From NCBI RefSeq assembly GCF_001411555.2, contig NC_049911.1, forward strand, positions 37,050,716 through 37,114,715: a DNA stretch of 64,000 nucleotides. The letters are read 5' to 3'. The notes below the pieces were generated by a model, which was not told the DNA's origin, made no database searches, and was given only the letters and a program-made list of their open reading frames with translations. Shown here in pieces: positions 24,072 to 38,500 of the stretch. This DNA is from Juglans regia (lineage: Eukaryota; Streptophyta; Magnoliopsida; Fagales; Juglandaceae). The translations under genes were made by a program, and so were the position numbers. Numbering within the stretch: the stretch's first letter is position 1; each line of letters begins with the position of its first letter.

Positions 24072-25002
24072 ATCAGTTTAAGCAAAAAAATTTGTTAAAA
24101 AATAAGTTAAACTTAAAAACAAAAAGCTAAGAAAATCAGTTTAACTAAAAAAAATTAAAATACTTGCATTTAACTAACTTAAAAAAAATATAGTTTAAAA
24201 ATATATTTATATAAAATAGACTTAAAGTTGAATAAAAATATAATAAAATTTAAATTGAATATAATTTTTTAATATGATTTTTGTTATGAGATTTGAAAAA
24301 GTAATATTATTTTTATGAATTGTCAGGAAATTTGAAGAAATTGTAATGATTAGATAAAAAAGTTAAAGATTTGAAATTGAAATATATTTTTATTTTTAAA
24401 TAATATTTGAAAATAAAATATCTGAAAATAACTGAAAACAGTTACTTTGCAAAATAAACCTTGGGTCACCCATAATTGGATGGAGTTTAAAGAAAATATT
24501 TATATCATTATTGATAATGCATCCTCCATTACTAGGTCCCTGATTATTTGAGGGGAAAAAAACTAAAGTTGAAAATTGTATGGCATTATACAATAAGTTT
24601 ATCCCCATAACATGCTGTGCAAATATCTTCAGTCTCACTCATTTTTAAATTGCTGGATCGGTTGTGAAAATCTGCAATGCAATGATGTATATGAAACATT
24701 TTCTTACAGTAGTCAATAAGTTTAAATTATGCGCGGATATGTAATATAACTTGAGTGATGGGCTTATTTTTCTTAATGTTCTAAATAGGTGGAACTTAAA
24801 ATATATGATTAAGTGTGGTCTTGAAGTATTGCATTACGTTTGACCTGATGCAAAATAAAGAGGATTAAAATGTGTAATAATCCTAAAAGGTTGGAGAAAG
24901 GCCACCAACCTTTGGTGATTGGAAAATTGTCAAGGCTCTTGTACTATTTTTGAATATTTTTCACGATAACACTGCAAATTTCAAGTTCAACTTACGTAAC
25001 TT
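24072..25002. other. AT-rich intergenic stretch with a MITE remnant
   Basis: Between about 24270 and 24400 lie GAGATTTGAAAAAG, TTTGAAGAAATTGTAATGATTAGAT and similar phrases of the same MITE family as 14802 and 45442, with no clear ends. The rest is AT-rich and noncoding. Confidence 0.45.
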
Positions 25003-25005
25003 TAA

Positions 25006-25187
25006 GGAGATGTTTGGATTCGCAAATCATCTCAGCTCATTTCAACTCATCTCACTACTATTTATTACTATTCAGCAACTTTAACTCACAAATCTCATTA
25101 CTATTCACAACTCATATCATTATTATTCACAATCCATCTCAACTAATCTCAACTCATCTCAAGTCATCTTCGAATCCAAACCTCTCC
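25006..25187. mobile_element. Harbinger-like MITE with TAA target-site duplication
   Basis: 182 bp. The ends GGAGATGTTTGGATTCG and CGAATCCAAACCTCTCC are inverted repeats (16 of 17 match). TAA flanks both sides (25003-25005 and 25188-25190). The interior is rich in CTCATCTCAACTCATCTC, the complement of the GATGAGATGAGA core of related copies. The 3-bp TAA duplication is typical of PIF/Harbinger elements. Confidence 0.85.
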
Positions 25188-25414
25188 TAAATATGTTCAT
25201 TAAAGAAGCTGCTACAATCTATAATTATTTGAACAAATTTATAAAAATGACGACGATAAGTTGAAATGTAGAATGATATTGAAATATAACAAAATTTGAG
25301 AGGATTTTGAGAAAATAAACAAGATATTATTTATTGTGGTTATACTTGATTTGCGCGACGTTTGTGCACTATATAACTACAACAATAAAGATAGAAATAA
25401 CTAACAAATCTCAT

Positions 25415-26020
25415 TGTTAACGTCGTGTTTTGTATGCATTTGGGCCGAGTTCTAGCAACTTAGGTCTTTGGATTTTCACCTGCACACTTAAACAAACATG
25501 AAGAATGGGGGTCTTGGTAGTGGTTAGAGAGTCTCTGATACCAAAGTTAATATGTCTCTTTAGTAGTTTATGCATAAGCTTAGTAGGATCAGGAAAAGTT
25601 TTTTGTACTTGAGGATCGACTCTTATACTAAATTTTTAGTGGAGACAGCTCATTTCTAACTTTGAGGGGACCATATCATTTCCACTGTTTATTTATTTAG
25701 AATCCTTTAATGCAGCGTGACTTTTGGAGCGGCGTCACTGATGTGGCATGGAGCCCGGAGAGTGGCGCCGTTAATGCTACATGACTCCCTGACTCACTTT
25801 ACCCAGAAACGTTTCTTGCCAAGCCTTTCTATGCTTGCTGTCAAAAGGTCACATGTTTTCCAAATTTCCAGCCCACCTGCTTGTTGCAAGTTCTCGAAGG
25901 TAGTTTATCATCGGGAAGGTATAAGGGCGACAAGTCTCATCTGTCCCTACCGTCCACTTTCTCTATGCGGGGTTGCTTTGTGGATGGATTTTATTTGTGA
26001 TCTGAGTACTCTGTAAAGGT
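25415..26020 (-). mobile_element. LTR fragment, minus orientation, related to the 15-24 kb element
   Basis: Read on the minus strand, the sequence from 26020 to 25415 follows the LTR of the neighbouring element. It has CATTAA-GCGGC motifs around 25760, CAAAGTTA near 25550, and ends ...CTAGAACTCGGCCCAAATGC, then ACACGACGTTAACA at 25415, equivalent to the LTR end CACGATATTAACA. It is diverged and the other end is unclear. No internal region is attached, so it is a solo LTR or truncated copy. Confidence 0.65.
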
Positions 26021-26165
26021 CCACTGACTCATTTTGATTTGAGATTTGAAAATGTTGAATTGCTTGTTTTATTTTGCATTAAAATTTAAAAAATTTATAA
26101 TAATTAGATAAAATGAGATAAGATGAAATGAATTGAAAGAAACTGCAAAAACAAACACAGGTCTA
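26020..26165. mobile_element. MITE remnant of the GATGAGATGAGA family
   Basis: TTTGAGATTTGAAAATGTTGAATTGCTTG, then AATTAGATAAAATGAGATAAGATGA, correspond to the core of the copies at 14802 and 45442. Ends are eroded. Confidence 0.5.
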
Positions 26166-26364
26166 ACAATAACAACAAGGGTTGTGTTGAATCAATTGAT
26201 TCAATTCTCCGGGTTGGAAAACCCGTTACAGGAATAGAATTTGGGTTGGAAATTCGGCAAGGGCCAAACCGGATCGAAATTTTATTCCCGACAAAAAGAT
26301 TGAGAGGACAAATTGTTCTGTTCAGTCCAGTAAAAGAAACGAGGAGTAGTAGAAGAAGGCGAAG

Positions 26365-26450
26365 ATGGGTTGTGACGATGGATCTACCTTCTCTCGTACG
26401 TCGGCGTTCATCTGTACAATTTTACTGGTAAAATTCCGAAGCCTTACTCA

Positions 26451-26511
<61 letters not shown>

Positions 26512-29500
26512 AACCAGCTCCGGAGGCACAATATATATCGATACTACCGATTTGTTCGGTTGAGCGTAATCAATCATAGGGTTCTTTTGTTTGCGACCTT
26601 TGGCTGATTGATTGGTTGATTCTAGTTTTAATTTTATTTTTATAGTTTTGAGGGGTTAGAGTAGAGAAAGAATGCGCTGGCTTGGAGCCTTGGAGACTAT
26701 GGATGTCAGGAGAAATAAATCTTCATTCTCTTCGACGCGCGTCCCTTAAACACGCTGTCCCTCCTTCGCTACGCTCGTCCTCTCCGAGGAGGAACTAGTT
26801 TCTCACTCTGTATGAGCTGCCTACGAATTACGGCCTCGTCTCTACTTTTAAGGGCGACGAGGGGCCTCGTAAGCTCTAGAGATGTGAGACCGAAAGAGAA
26901 CTCCTTTCTCTTCGTTAGTTTCAATGTTAATTTCTTAGCTTTTGACGAGCGTTCACACTGTCCTGCATTGGAGGAATATTAAATCTGCAATGCTCAAGTC
27001 CTCGGTCTAGAAATTTTACATTATTTGAGAAATTATTTTCGAATTAATCTGGATGCCCAACTTATTTGTCTCTATCATGATATGCTGATCTATGTGGTGT
27101 ACTAGTTCTTAGCAGCCGGGGCACTTGGATCCACCCCTGAAACTCATAGAAGTGGCATGTCATCTTTGTTCTCTTTATTTAATCTTAAGGAGAAGAGTCG
27201 TTTCTGGAGTGAGGCTGTTATACATGGAGGTATGTCCACACTTCAGATCTTGTTTATTTGAATTTGTGTATTCCTTTTTACTTTTTTTCATATGACTGAG
27301 GAATGACCTTGTTTGTTGTTTCTGATAAAAAACTATTTGCCATTGTTAGATTTGAATGACTTGGAATCTTTAAGCCCTGGCAAAATGGGTGCGCTCAATT
27401 ACACCAAGGCAGGTAGTTTCATGTCTCTTTCATCAATATATTTCTGAACTTTTTTATTAGCCTTTGTTTGAGGTTGTGATGCATGTAATAATTTACCTAT
27501 CATTCTCTGTCAACCTACATTATAGAATCAATGTTAGATCATGCCTCTAGCAAGATGGTTCTGTAGTTAGCTTATCCTACTCATTAGGCCTGAGAGTTTT
27601 TCAAGGGTCAAAGCAGATAGCCAGTTTGCCAGTACCATGGTAGAACTAGCACGTGTAGGAACTACTTGTCCCTGTACCCCCTCCTACCACCACAAAAGAG
27701 GAAAGATGAAAATAGAAAAAACATAAATAAGAAGGGTGCAGGGGAATTTCTGTTTGTTTGGTGTCCTAGGTGTGCTCAGCTAAGATTCAATATATCTAGT
27801 GGTGGATATATAGTGACACCTGAAATCCTGTCGTACTTGTGTCCTCTTGTCTAGAGTGTGATGCTCTTTAACGTGTTTGTGCTTAATGGAAAGGATGTCA
27901 AATTCCTTCTTTGCCTTCACCTTGTGGCAATCTCCACCCTTTCCAACCAAAAAAGAAGAAGGAAATACAAAAGATCACTTTATAAAACCAACTGAGAGAT
28001 CAACGTAGTTCGAGAGTTTTTTTAATCAAACAATAGTTTTTCAATAAGTAAAGATACTAAAATTCTAATAATAAAAAGCACTGAGGGTGCAACCCTAACA
28101 CCCAAGATGTATACAAAGGAAAACACCTATGAGGAAGGGGAGCAAGACTTAATGAAATCTACAAACGACAAGAAATGGGTGTTGTTGTGTGATATTGTCC
28201 AATCATGTAAAAATTTGAGCATAGAGGTATTTAACTATAACAAAGTTTTTTTTTTTTTTTTGAAATATTCAAAATTTTGGGCAACAACATATGGAGAACC
28301 ATGAAATCTTTATATGATTGGACAACACTCTAGCGAAGTTGTTTGGGTATCCAAAATTTGAAGATTTTTAACAAGGCTTTATTGGGCAAATGGCTATGGA
28401 GATATTACCTAGAACGGGAGGCCTTGTTGAGAATCGTCAGTGATTCAAAGTATGGTAGAGCATGGGGAGGTTAGTGCTCAAATGACGTGAGTGGACCATA
28501 TGGGGTGGGGCTTTGGAAGCTCATTGTAAGAAGATGGACTACATACTTTAGTTATACCCGCTTTGAGGTGGGGGGTCCAGAATTAGATTCTAGTATGACA
28601 TATGATGTGGCGAAAGGGCACTCAATGAAGCTTATTTAGAATTCTATGGTATAGTGAGAATGAAGGAAGCCATGCGGACGTCCTAGATCAATCCAACATC
28701 ACTCCCCAATGAAATGTCACATTTTTTAAAGTCGCCCAAGATTTGGAAGTCGGCTCATTATCTGAATTCTATAACATATAATTCTTTATTCCTATGAGGG
28801 GGGAGTTGAAGATAAGCTTTTTTGGCGCCCTTCTACGAAAGGGAAGTTCACCGTTTGGTCCTTCTACCAATCCTTGAATACGTAAAATGCAAATCCATTC
28901 CCTTGGAAGAGTATTTGGAAGACAAAGGCCTATTGAAAACAACCTTTTTTGTATGGACGACTTCCTTGGGTAAGATTTTCACAATAGACAACTTAAGGAA
29001 ACTTAGAATCATAGTCATGGAGGGGAGTCCGTTGACCATCTACTAATAGATTGTGAGATTTCCATGACCGTGTGGAATGACTTGCTAGGGTGGGTCTAGC
29101 TTGGGTGATGCCAAGAAGGGTGATCGATCTCCTAGCTTCATGGAGAGGCCTTCAAGGCACTTCATAGATTGCTGCAATTTGGAAGATGGTTCCAATCTGC
29201 CTATGGTGGTATATTTGAAGGGAGAGGAACGGGAAAAGCTTTGAAGATTATGAGCGGTCGATGGATGATCTTAGAACTTTCTTTTTTAACACTTTGTTTC
29301 ATTGGTTGATTGTAATTGATTTTAGTGGCATGAACATTCATGAATTTTTTGTATCACTAGAACATCACACTTAGACATTGCTCTTGTATTTGTCATGTGT
29401 ACTTGGGCTTTTGCCTATCCTTATGATCAATAAAATCTTGTCTACTGATCAAGAAAATATCGTGGGCAGTTTTTTTCCTTACATCTGCTCCACATAAAGC

Positions 29501-32500
29501 ACAAAGAAACTGTCCGTAAGACGTTGAGCATAAGACATTGAATTTACCACCTGGTTTACCTCCCCAAGCAGCCAACAACTTCACCACTCATCAGGCATCA
29601 TCCATATAGTTCCAACAAGAGTAATCTGTGACTTGTAAGGCCCTAGCCACTTCATAGTGAAGTAACAAGTGATTGCTAGCTCTCTCTCACCTCTTACACA
29701 TACTACACCAATCCATCACCATTAGTGCCGTTTCCCCAAAACTTCCATAGTTAAAGCCTTCCCTAGTGCTGCTTTCCATTAGAAACAAGTGATCAATAGT
29801 TTCCTCGCACCTCCTACACATACGACACCAATCCATTCTATGCCAGTTATGAAAAAATTTGATGAAAATCCCTCCAACCTCGACAAAGATTTTTTCACAC
29901 CCCCACACCATAAGGTCCTTTAAATTTTACCTACAAAACCCCACGTGAACATTTCTAAATGAGCAGAATACAATGAATTCCCCTGCATACTCTCTTTTTC
30001 CACCACCCTCCCATTCAACATTAGCAAAATACTTCCAAAACCCCCCATTGATCCCATATTACACCAATCCATGCACCAACATTCCCATAGACTCCTCACA
30101 ACAGCCTTTTTTACAAGTTCCAATTTAGTTCTTGAAGGCACACAATATCAATCTTCCACACCAAGTAAATTCCTCACTTCGATTTTTTATCTCGCTTGTT
30201 CAGACTCTGACATTCCATGATTGTATTCTTGGCTTCATATAGAGCAGTTTGAGCGCTCTTCATTTTCTTTACACCTTCCTGACCTTCTCCCTCTAGTGTC
30301 ATAGTTAATGCAACAAGTTAAGAGCTTCAACTCACAATGCCTTTTAGGGGACAAAATTGTCATTTTCTGTAAATCATTGTTTAAGGTCCCTGTGTCAATT
30401 TCAGAGGTAGTTAGAAATGCTTTATTGATGGGAAGGTACCATAACTTGGGATAGTTAGAAATATAACATGCCCTCTAGAGGATATTAATTTGCTATGCCC
30501 ATTGTTGAATAAGTCTTTGTACCCTTAGATTGTAGTTTTCTAATTATGTCTACTTTATTTCTACAAAGCTATGTCGCTTGCATTAATTGGAAAGTGATAA
30601 GTACTGAACTATTACTATATCTTTTTTACCTGTATTTCAGGTAACATTGCGAATTATCTAAAGCTTTTTGAAGTTGATTCCATATATCTTCCAGTCCCTG
30701 TGAATTTCATTTTTATTGGATTTGAAGGGAAGGGCAACCAAGGTACATAAATTTACTCTTTTTTTTTTTCATGTGCTGAAATTTATGTTCTTTGGAATTG
30801 TTGTGTGATGGGTTCAATAATTGTGTCTATATGTCGTTGTTCTTTAGAATTCAAGCTTCACTCTGAAGAACTTGAGCGGTGGTTCACGAAAATTGATCAC
30901 ATCTTTGAACATACACGAGTTCCGCAAACTGGAGAAGTTCTGACCCCATTCTACAAAATTAATGTAGATAAAGTGCAACGTCACCATCTTCCTATTGTCA
31001 GCCACATAAATTACAAGTAATGCTTTTTTATATTTTTGTCTATATTTTCATCATTTAATGTGAAGTTAGGACTATTTCAAGTTAATAGTGTCCTGCTTCA
31101 TAGGACGTTATAAAACAACCAATATTACCACTATTATGACGATGAATTTATCTGTGCAGTTTTTCTGTTCATGCGATACAAATGGGCGAAAAGGTTACCT
31201 CTATTTTTGAGCATGCTATCAATTTGTTTGCCCGTGAAGATGATGTTTCTAGTAACAGGTAATCATTTTGGTAGGTATCATCACTAATATTAGAAAATCA
31301 TTGAGACATGTGGGCCAGATTCTTATTATCTTCACTTTGCTGGAAATTGTGGCTTCACTTTTAGGTGTGCCATTAGATGTACCGATGTTGTCACTCCTGA
31401 CAGTTCTATAACTCCAATATTCTCATTTCTAATAGGAATGATTTGAAGCATATTTGTATCGGGTTAAGGTGATCTCCCATGGTAATGGTCTTCTATTTTC
31501 TGCAGTAAAGTAAATTTACTAGGTGAATATTGAAAGACCATTGATTTTAATGTTGGTTTTTTAAAAAAAAAAAAAAAAAAAAAATACTGTTATAAGTAGA
31601 TCGTTTGAAACCCCTACTGGTTGGCTCAAGTGGTAAAGGCTTTGGGTTTGGGGGTATGCTCCCCCTAGGTATAAGGTCCAAATCTCCTTGGGTGCAAACA
31701 ATCTCTAGGGGTCATCGGATTGAGGGATTTTCTCCTTGAATCACTCGAGGTGCACTTGCGGAAAACTCCTTGTTGAGGGCCTGTGCACCCCTGGGATTAG
31801 TCGGGATCCTGTTCCCAGACACCGTGTGCCAATAAAAAATAAAAAGTAGATCGTTTGAGGTTATTGGAATTCCTTTGTTTGGATGGCCATGCTTTCATGT
31901 ACAGTATATATGGTGAATTAAGTTTAGTACCTTGCTCTTTTTATTCTATGGGCTTTGCTCTAACATTTTCTACTAGATTGTGTTTACATGTTCTGTTTGG
32001 CTGGTCCCGTGGTAACCTTATTGCTTTAGGTCTGGACATTCCATTCCTGTTGTTTTATATTATAACTTTTCCAGAGATTTTGGAAGCTCATAGTGTCTTC
32101 GTATTATAAGTTTCTGGTGTTTCATATTAGAAATTTAGAAGTTTCATAGTGACAATCTCACACTGAAATTGTAGATGGTCAATGGACTCTCTACTCTTCT
32201 TGCATATACAATACCAATCCATCACTATGATTCGATGTTTCCTCAAATTGTCTAGAGTGGGGATCTTCCCCAAAGAAACTGTCCATATAAAAAATGTTGC
32301 CTTTAGAGGTGTCTTTGGCTTCTAAATGCTTTCCATGAGAATGAGTTTGTGTTGTGCGTGGTCATGGCTTGGTAGAAAGAGCGTAATGTGAATATTCTTT
32401 TCTTAGAGCACTCTCAATGGATTAGCTAAAGCTAAAGTACATTTTTGATGAAGGTAAGATGAATTTAGCTTTTAGCTATTCCATTCACATAAATCTCTAC

Positions 32501-35500
32501 ATTGGAATGGCTATTTTTTCATTATATAATAATAAAATAATATAAAATGAATTTGGCTTTGGATATTCACATCAAATTTTCACATTGGATTATTTATTTA
32601 TTCATTATATAGCAATGAGTAATTAATAATTAAAAAAAAATTAATTTTTTTATTATTAATTAATTTTATTTTATCATATTTTACTAATTTCTATCATTCC
32701 CATCCAACTATATTTTTTTTTATCAAATTTGGACAGAGTATCTATGAGCCCGTGCACTTGAAGAGAGCATCCATTCAACAAACATTTCTAAAAACTGGAC
32801 ATGGTGGTTTGCTGGAGAGAGAAATAATTCATAAAATAAGAATTTGGCCTATGAACAGGAGCATTCAAATTTGGAAATTATTTTGAATGTAACTGTATCT
32901 AAATTCCAATTATTTAGAATTTGGCTAATCCATTGTGATAATTTTTTGTTCTTTAATGGCTAAATACTCAATGGATTTAGCTTTTAGCTAATCCATTGAG
33001 GATGCTCTTAGAGGGGCACAAAAAAATCTTGTCTTCAACTCTCCCGACAGACGAGTGGAATACACAAGGTCAAAGAATGCCGAAAAAAATCAATTTCCCA
33101 ATCTTGCGCATCTGTGAGAAATGTGACATATTATTGGGGAATACAATTGGAGATGATTAATAGGTCTACAATCGATGCTTCTTTCATTCTTGCTAAACCA
33201 TAAACTTGTGGATAAGTTTTCTTGAGTGCCATATCGCCACACCATACATCATGGTAAAATTTGACCGTGGTTCCATTATCCACAGTAAAGCGGATATTAC
33301 TTGCATCTGCATCCCAACCTCTTCTTATATGCTTCCACAACCCCACTCCATAAGACCCACTCACCTCATTAGAACACCAGCCTCCCCATGGTTCCCCATG
33401 ATTCAATTCGATGATGATTCTCCACAAAGCCCCCCGTTCATAGTGATATCTCTATAATCATTTACCAAGAAAGGCTTTGTTGAAGGACTTCAAGTTTCGG
33501 ATACCCAAACCTCCTTTGATGGGGGAGCATATCGTGGCCCATTTCACCAAGTGAAATTTAAACTCGTCATTAATCCCCCCGGTAAGAAGTCTCGTTGGAG
33601 TTTCTCCATGCGATGAGTCACCTTGGAGGGAAGCGAGAATAATGAGAGGAGATAAGTTGGCAAATTGGAAAGATTACTTTTGATTAAGGTGACCTTACCA
33701 CCGTTGGATAAATATATCCTCTTCCAACTAGCCAATTTCCTTTCCATTTTTTTTCTAGAACATCATAGATTTTGATTTGAATGTAGTGCCTAACGGGAGG
33801 CCAAGATATTTCATAGGTAGTTGAGATATTTTGCATCCCAAAATGGAAGCCATACTCTCCACATTAGGAACTTCCCCCATTGACACTACTTTTGATTTGG
33901 CCAAGTTCACTTTCAATCTTGATACAACTTCAAAGCATAATAGGAGAGCTCTCAAAGCTCGAATTTGATCATGGCTGACCCCTCAAAAAATTAAGGTATC
34001 ATCGGCGAATAATAGATGAGATATGTTGAGCGAGCCAATAGTTGCCTCCCCTAATAAGAATCCAGATATGGACCCACACCCCATGCCACCTGAAATCATC
34101 TTACTAAATGCTTCTATCACAAGACCAAAGAGTAGCGGAGATAGAGGGTCACCTTGTCTCAATCCTCGTGAGCTTTTAAAGAAGCCTTTTGGCATGCCAT
34201 TCACCAATATAGAGAAACATGACGTAGAGATACAATGATGGATCCAAGTACACCATTTTGTACCAAAGCCACATCTCTCGAGTATTTAAAGTAAGAAACT
34301 CCACTTGGAATAATTTATTATGAGTAAATTCTTCCTTTTGTTCACTATTTCTTCTACACTAAAAGTTGAACTTACGTGATTTATATCGACCTTGTTTGTT
34401 GGTCTTTTATTTTTTTTGGATGTGTTTAGTAATTGTGTTCACTCTTGCTTACAGGGATGACGGGGGTGCTCTTTGGCAAGTTGATGTGGACACGATGGAT
34501 GTTCTTTTCACTAGCCTTGTTGAATATCTCCAACTTGAAAATGCATATAACATTTTCATTTTGAATCCTAAGCGCAATGTGAAAAGGGCTAAATATGGAT
34601 ATAGGTGAGTATCTTACTGTGATTCTGTCCTTTCTTTTTATTTAGGCTCCTTTTGTTTCAGTAAAATATTCCATGGATTTTTTTTTCCTGCGGTTGTAGG
34701 AAAATTATACCAAAGAGGTGGAAGAGAGTTGACATGATTTCCAGACCAAGTTTATGCCCTCTCCCTGCCTCTCATTGTCTCCCCAACTCTGCATGACCAC
34801 CATAATTTCCCAGATCACCCTAAACTGCTACACTATAAACTGTAAATCCCTTTCACCCTAATAACGTAATAAAAGATAATTCACCAATGACCATTAATTT
34901 TACAAACTCCACCCAGTTGGTATATTGTCTGATTGTATGTAACATGTTGATGTTAAATTTGTAAGCTCCTGGCATTATCTTACGATCCTACATTCTTTCC
35001 ATCTTAATGTGTATGGTAATGGGACCTGTTTATGTTGTTATGACAATCTGGCAGTTTCTGTATCAATGTTTCCTGTTTTGTTTACTGCCTCATTCTTTCT
35101 TTATTTAGTTCTTAATTGTTATTGCCCATTTGTTTTTTTAATTTCCCCCTTTTTTCTTTAATATGTTGCAGGAGAGGTTTATCTCAGTCAGAAATAGACT
35201 TTCTTAAAGCGGTACTTTCTTTTTCTTTTTAGTTTCTTTGTTGGCATTTTATTTTCGTTTCAATTCCTTAAATATGTATATTAATCTGGATCGGATCAAA
35301 TGTGTTTATTAATTTTCAGGTTTTACTTATCAAAATATTAATTTTCAGGTTTTCTGTTGTTCATTCAACATATAAATGTTGTCTTTAGTTAGAATGATAG
35401 GTTTAAGGTATTTTGTGGCCACATAATTTTTGCCAAAAAATTTTCTGCTCCACTTATCTTATTGACAAAATCAGCACTGACATTTTTTGTTGTGCACAGA

Positions 35501-38500
35501 ACAAGAGTTTGCAAACAAAAGTTCTCCAGTCAGGATATGTTCCAGAAACTGTTCTCGGTATGCAAACTTTCTTTTTTTCATTTTACTTGTCAGGAAACAC
35601 CTGAAATTCCTATTCATTTACAGATGCATAGGAATAGGTAGCTTCATCTTCTTGAAATGGCTAAATATCAATTGATTCACAGCTCTCGATAAGATTAAGA
35701 GACCTTTGTATGAGAAGCATCCAATGGCAAAGTTTGCCTGGACAATAACTGAAGATGCAGACATGGTTAGTCTACTTTGTGCTTAAATTACTTGAAAATA
35801 TTGAATGCTAATGTAGGTCGTTCCGGGGATTAAGTTATAACCGGGTAAAAGATATGTTGCGTTTGCACAGTCTTTGTCCTTGTCTTAAAAAAGTTGAAAC
35901 TATTGAATGCTAATGTAGTTCGTTTTCTTGAGTAGTTCTATCCTATGATATATTTGTGTTCTATGAAATAGGAAATTAGGATTTAATGTGAGGTGCAAAG
36001 AATGTTGCATCTTTTTAAAAGGAAGGAAACTTCCATGCTTACAATTTTAGGTTTTTAGAAGAATGATGTTTTGGGCCCATATGGTTATATTTGTAATTGT
36101 CAAATGTTTGCCTCCATAGCTGATAATTTATAAAATTCAATTTTGCTAGGAATACCCCAATATGTTAAAATTATTATCAGTAATATGCTTCTTTTTAAAA
36201 TTTTTTAACCACAAGCTTGCAGTTTTTTGTTGAGATTTTAGAGCCTTCCTTATTTTCATCGATCATTACAATTTAGATACTACTGTTGCTCAATAATAAT
36301 TTCCAGGGGGAATGGTACAACACTTGCCTAGATGCGCTGACTAATGTTGAGAGGTTGTACCAAGGGAAAAATACTGCAGATATTATTCAGAGCAAAGTTT
36401 TACAGGTATATGGTCCTCTCTCTCACTCTGTGTATGTGTGTGTGGATGTTATGTGTATACAAATAAAGTGCTCAAGAAGAAAGCTTTTTAGAGGTTAATT
36501 GTTTTCTTAATCATTTTCAATTTCTCTTTATTTCAAGTTATTGAAAGGGAAGAATGAAGACATGAGGCTCCTTTTTGAAAAGGAATTAAAATCCAGGGAT
36601 TTTGGTGATTTTCATGTCGAATGTCTCACAGATACATGGATTGGAAAAGACAGGTTGATTCTCTCTTCCCCCCTCTCTCTCCTCCCCTCTCTCCCACAAG
36701 CTAATAAAGACAGAAATATCTACTGCATCAGGTGGGCATTTATTGATTTAAGTGCAGGCCCTTTCTCATGGGGACCTGCTGTTGGTGGAGAAGGTGTGCG
36801 CACAGAATTAAGTTTACCAAATGTGGAAAAAACAATCGGTGCAGTTTCAGGTACTACTGTAATTCTTATTAGTGCTTTGTCATTTGTATGTGCTGATGTG
36901 TGCACGATTCCTTTTTTTTGTCAACATTTCCCATTTTTTGATTAATATGCTGCCCATTTGTAGAGATGATGTTATTCGTTTGATGTTATAATATTCTGAG
37001 AAAAATGGAAAAATGCTCTTTGACTGTCTTAGACACTGTAATGTATGTTGGCTTATATGGTTTGTTTGGCTGTAATGGTTATGGGTAGGGGTGATTAACG
37101 GTCCGGTCGGACCGAACGGACCGACCGTTTCGGACTGGACCGAGACTTAGACCGGTCCGGTCCGGTCCATATTTTAGAGGACCGAAATCATTCGGTCCGG
37201 TCCACGGTTCACGGTTTTTTCGGACCGGACCGGACCGGACCAGACCGAATGAAAAATTAAAAAAAAAAATATTTTTTATATATATTTTATATATAATAAT
37301 TGTACAATTAACAATACAAATTTTTAAATATATTATTAATACTTGTTAATATTCTATAAATTAACAATATTTTATATATATTTTCATTTAACCTATCACT
37401 ATTAACAATATAAAATTTTAAATATACTATTAACACTTGTTAATATTCTATGAATTAATAAATATATAATATCAATTAGTTAATTATATAGTAATTATAT
37501 AAATTAATAATATAATTTTCATCTAATTTATTATCATTGACCATATAAAATATTTTTTTATTGAGTTTGTTACATAATCCACATTAATAAGTCACTTAAT
37601 TTAATTTAGTATTTTAAATAAATTTTTTTTATTAATTATTTAAAAAAAAAAAAAAAAAAAGGGCGGACCGACTGGACCGGACCGGACCGGACCGTTTGCA
37701 GCCCTAGTTATGGGTTGTTTTCTTGTATGTATATTCTTCATAAAACAAATTCTTTTTCTCCATGTTGTGGAAACCTTATGGAGCCTTGTTATGTGAATGA
37801 GGTGCTTTAATGCTACTCTGTTGGGTTTGCTGTTATACTGTCAGAGTGGTGGTTAAGTACCTAAAGAATAAGGTGCAATAGATGTTGTTGTGGATAATGC
37901 ATGTTTGAGCTCTTTAAACGAGTGTTTAATTTTCCTTGATAATTAATTTTGACTTTTTGTGGCATGCAGAACTTTCTGAAGATGAGGCTGAAGATAGGTT
38001 GCAAGATGCTATTCAGGAGAAGTTTGCTGTATTTGGTGATGTATGTTCTTTGTGGTGAATATAAGAATTGAATACTATGTGAGATTTTTCAGTTCTTATA
38101 TTTCACGTTAGTAATTCACCTGCTTGTGAGGCTCCCATGTATCATGTTTTAATCATACTTATGAAAAAGATGTCTCATGTTTTAATCTTTGTGCATTCAA
38201 TTGTTGCAGAAAGAACATCAGGCCATTGATATTCTTCTGGCAGAGATTGATATATATGAGCTTTTTGCTTTTAAACATTGCAAGGGAAGGAAGGTTAAGC
38301 TTGCTCTTTGTGAAGGTGATCTTCTTTGTGATGGCAAAGTTTGGAAAGTTTCTTCTTTTTTTCTTTTAAAAAAATTGGTTTGGGGGTGGGGGGGGATGAG
38401 ATATGGGTTGGGTGAGGGGATACTTTATTAACTTGCTTATAATGAACTTCTGTGCTGTTTGGTAAGTCAAAATTGTTCCTGTTCGTTTTACATGCAATTT

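Noticed and set aside
31855..32109. 84-aa plus-strand frame
   Set aside because: Lies in an intron of the large gene directly after the SINE; the frame is interrupted both ways and shows no conserved sequence.
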